A stretch of DNA of 64,000 nt from Trichoplax sp. H2 (taxonomy: Eukaryota; Placozoa; Uniplacotomia; Trichoplacea): the NCBI GenBank assembly GCA_003344405.1, contig NOWV01000088.1:248001-312000 (forward strand). The letters run 5' to 3'. This document shows, one piece after another, positions 62,459 through 64,000 of the stretch. Numbering within the stretch: position 1 is the first letter of the stretch; every line of letters begins with the position of its first letter. The position numbers and the translations under genes were made by a program. The notes beneath the pieces are model-generated. The model had not been told where the DNA came from. It worked only from the letters and a program-made list of their open reading frames with translations, and did not search any database.

Positions 62459-64000
62459 CCTTTTTTTTTAATTTACTAGGGTTACCACATTACTGTAATA
62501 AAAAATGTAGCATTCTCTACAGATATAATGTAATATACACTTATAAAGAAATCTATCATATGACAATTAAATTTATTTATATTCTCTCCTGCGGTTGAAA
62601 ATTTGCCGAACGTTAGTTTGTGCTGGAGATTAAGTTAATTATATTCTATATGGTTGAAAATTTTTGCAAGACTTTCGTCCTGAAGATATTATTATTAATA
62701 ATAATATTAGCAGTAGTAAATTATAATGTATTGTTAATTAATCATTCGAAGTTTCCTTCACTCTTCAAGGGTTAGTCCTCGATTTAGCAATGTTGGCACG
62801 TTGATAATGCTTTCCTCCTTCACAAGAAGCGTACATAATTCTAAGTATATTCCGATAACATAATTATATAATTATTTAATTTTAATCCTTGTTATATAAT
62901 GTTTGTGCTAATCTATTATTAATTTATAAGTATAAATTGAAAAATCCATTTTATTCGTTGCGACGATAAAGTGGTAGATGCAGTAGGTAGAGGTAGATAG
63001 ATAGTGTAATGTTGTATTAAATTTAAATGTATAATATTAATGCTATGATCATGGCGAAATAAAAGTATGTTCTTACATTAATCAAATGTTTCTGACTGAT
63101 ATTTTTTTAATATATCATGATGTGTTCTTGCTAGTCTTTAATTACAACAGGTAGGCAACACCACATTTTGATGCTAAAAAAGCTAGATTTCTTTAACGCT
63201 TAAATTTGTAAACTAAATAATGACGAATTCTACTGTACATTTAATATGATTTAGTAAATGGAACATAATCTGATATACAGTAAGTGTATACCTCCCAAGG
63301 TAACAGCAACAGTATTAAATTACCCACAATTCTTTTAAACTTCATGCCATAAGAAAATAACTTACGAATTACAAATGCGTATGATCGTGATAATTGTAGA
63401 CGAATTTACTGTATTTACATACCAAGCAACTATAACTGGTATAAGTGCATCTACATACCATATATCGCGTATTAAAGAACGTAGAACTTATCATGTGGTG
63501 GAAATATATATAAGAATATATTTTGCACATGTGTATTGTACAGTTACGGATCTAAGATTAGCTATGCATACGAGAGTAAAATTGTGTAATACTTAGAAGT
63601 GGCTCTTAGGAGCGACAAATATTTTCAAAATTCTAAAAACTTATGAATTTTGGAGGTTATGGTATGATATGATATCTTCTCTCATTTCCTGCTCGGTTTG
63701 GTATATCATCACCTACTTTTGTAGTAGATTCACTGTTACCCGCCACTCATCCAACCACTGCAATAGTGATCTTCCTTGATACTTCACCCAAGGAACGGTG
63801 TATTGCGCAGGCTGCTCCCACCTGAAACAGCAAAGTCTAGCTCAATTTTCGTTTACAATGCAAAAAATACATTACCTAAAATTATGATACCAGAAATATT
63901 GACCTAAAACTCGTGTATATATAACAATACACGTACATTAACGTTCCACCTAGCCCATTCACACGACTAAAATTAAATTTACTTGCACGTAAACAAGGCC
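62459..64000. other. GABPA 3' region and downstream flank
   Basis: After the GABPA stop comes a poly-T run, then AATAAA at 62497-62502. A perfect 22-bp AT palindrome lies at 62686-62707. No further gene is recognised up to the window end; the open frame at 63375-63596 has no motif that I know. Confidence 0.5.
62497..62502 (+). promoter_or_regulatory. Candidate poly(A) signal of GABPA
   Basis: AATAAA about 40 bases after the TAG stop, a normal distance for a compact metazoan 3' UTR. Confidence 0.5.

Noticed and set aside
1-64000. tRNA genes and CRISPR arrays
   Set aside because: I saw no B-box-like GGTTCGAATCC string with a plausible cloverleaf on either strand, and no evenly spaced short direct repeats with unique spacers.

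Overview
This is a eukaryotic, AT-rich window with intron-bearing genes, canonical GT-AG introns mostly of a few hundred bases and a 20-base assembly gap. The gene content (two ETS transcription factors, TBRG1, a TRPM channel, mitochondrial ATP synthase subunit g) is animal. Base composition, intron size and degree of divergence fit an early-branching metazoan; a placozoan such as Trichoplax or Hoilungia is my best inference, not a proof. All gene models were spliced by eye and are supported by matching intron phases and family motifs.

Layout. 1-2539: no recognisable gene. 2540-7835 (-): ETS1/2-type factor with Pointed and ETS domains; its extreme 5' end was not found. 7836-28563: about 20.7 kb in which I recognise no gene, with a three-copy ~190 bp tandem repeat near 16.2-16.8 kb. 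28564-30957 (-): TBRG1 with FYRN and FYRC domains; a likely N-terminal exon lies at 32637-32815. 32996-34790: direct repeats of about 280 bp and dense GTAC-centred palindromes, between the divergently transcribed TBRG1 and ATP5MG. 34833-36014 (+): two-exon ATP5MG, whose start position reads GTG instead of ATG. 38587-46298 (+): an 18-exon TRPM channel of about 1052 residues. 46309-47138: fragments of a possible type II membrane protein. 47139-55400: no recognised gene but many repeats (degenerate ~150 bp units, a duplicated hairpin with an inverted loop, a ~77 bp minisatellite, simple repeats, a MITE-like inverted repeat). 56426-62458 (+): GABPA orthologue with OST, Pointed and ETS domains; one large intron holds the gap and a probable haplotype duplication, and a run of five related short exons lies between the Pointed and ETS domains. 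62459-64000: downstream sequence.

The genes are not an operon. Their linkage is still notable: the human orthologues or ohnologues sit on the related segments 11q23-q24 (ATP5MG, TBRG1, ETS1) and 21q (GABPA, ETS2, TRPM2), so the window may preserve an old animal linkage group. The two ETS genes also share two intron positions and phases, consistent with descent from one ancestral Pointed-ETS gene.
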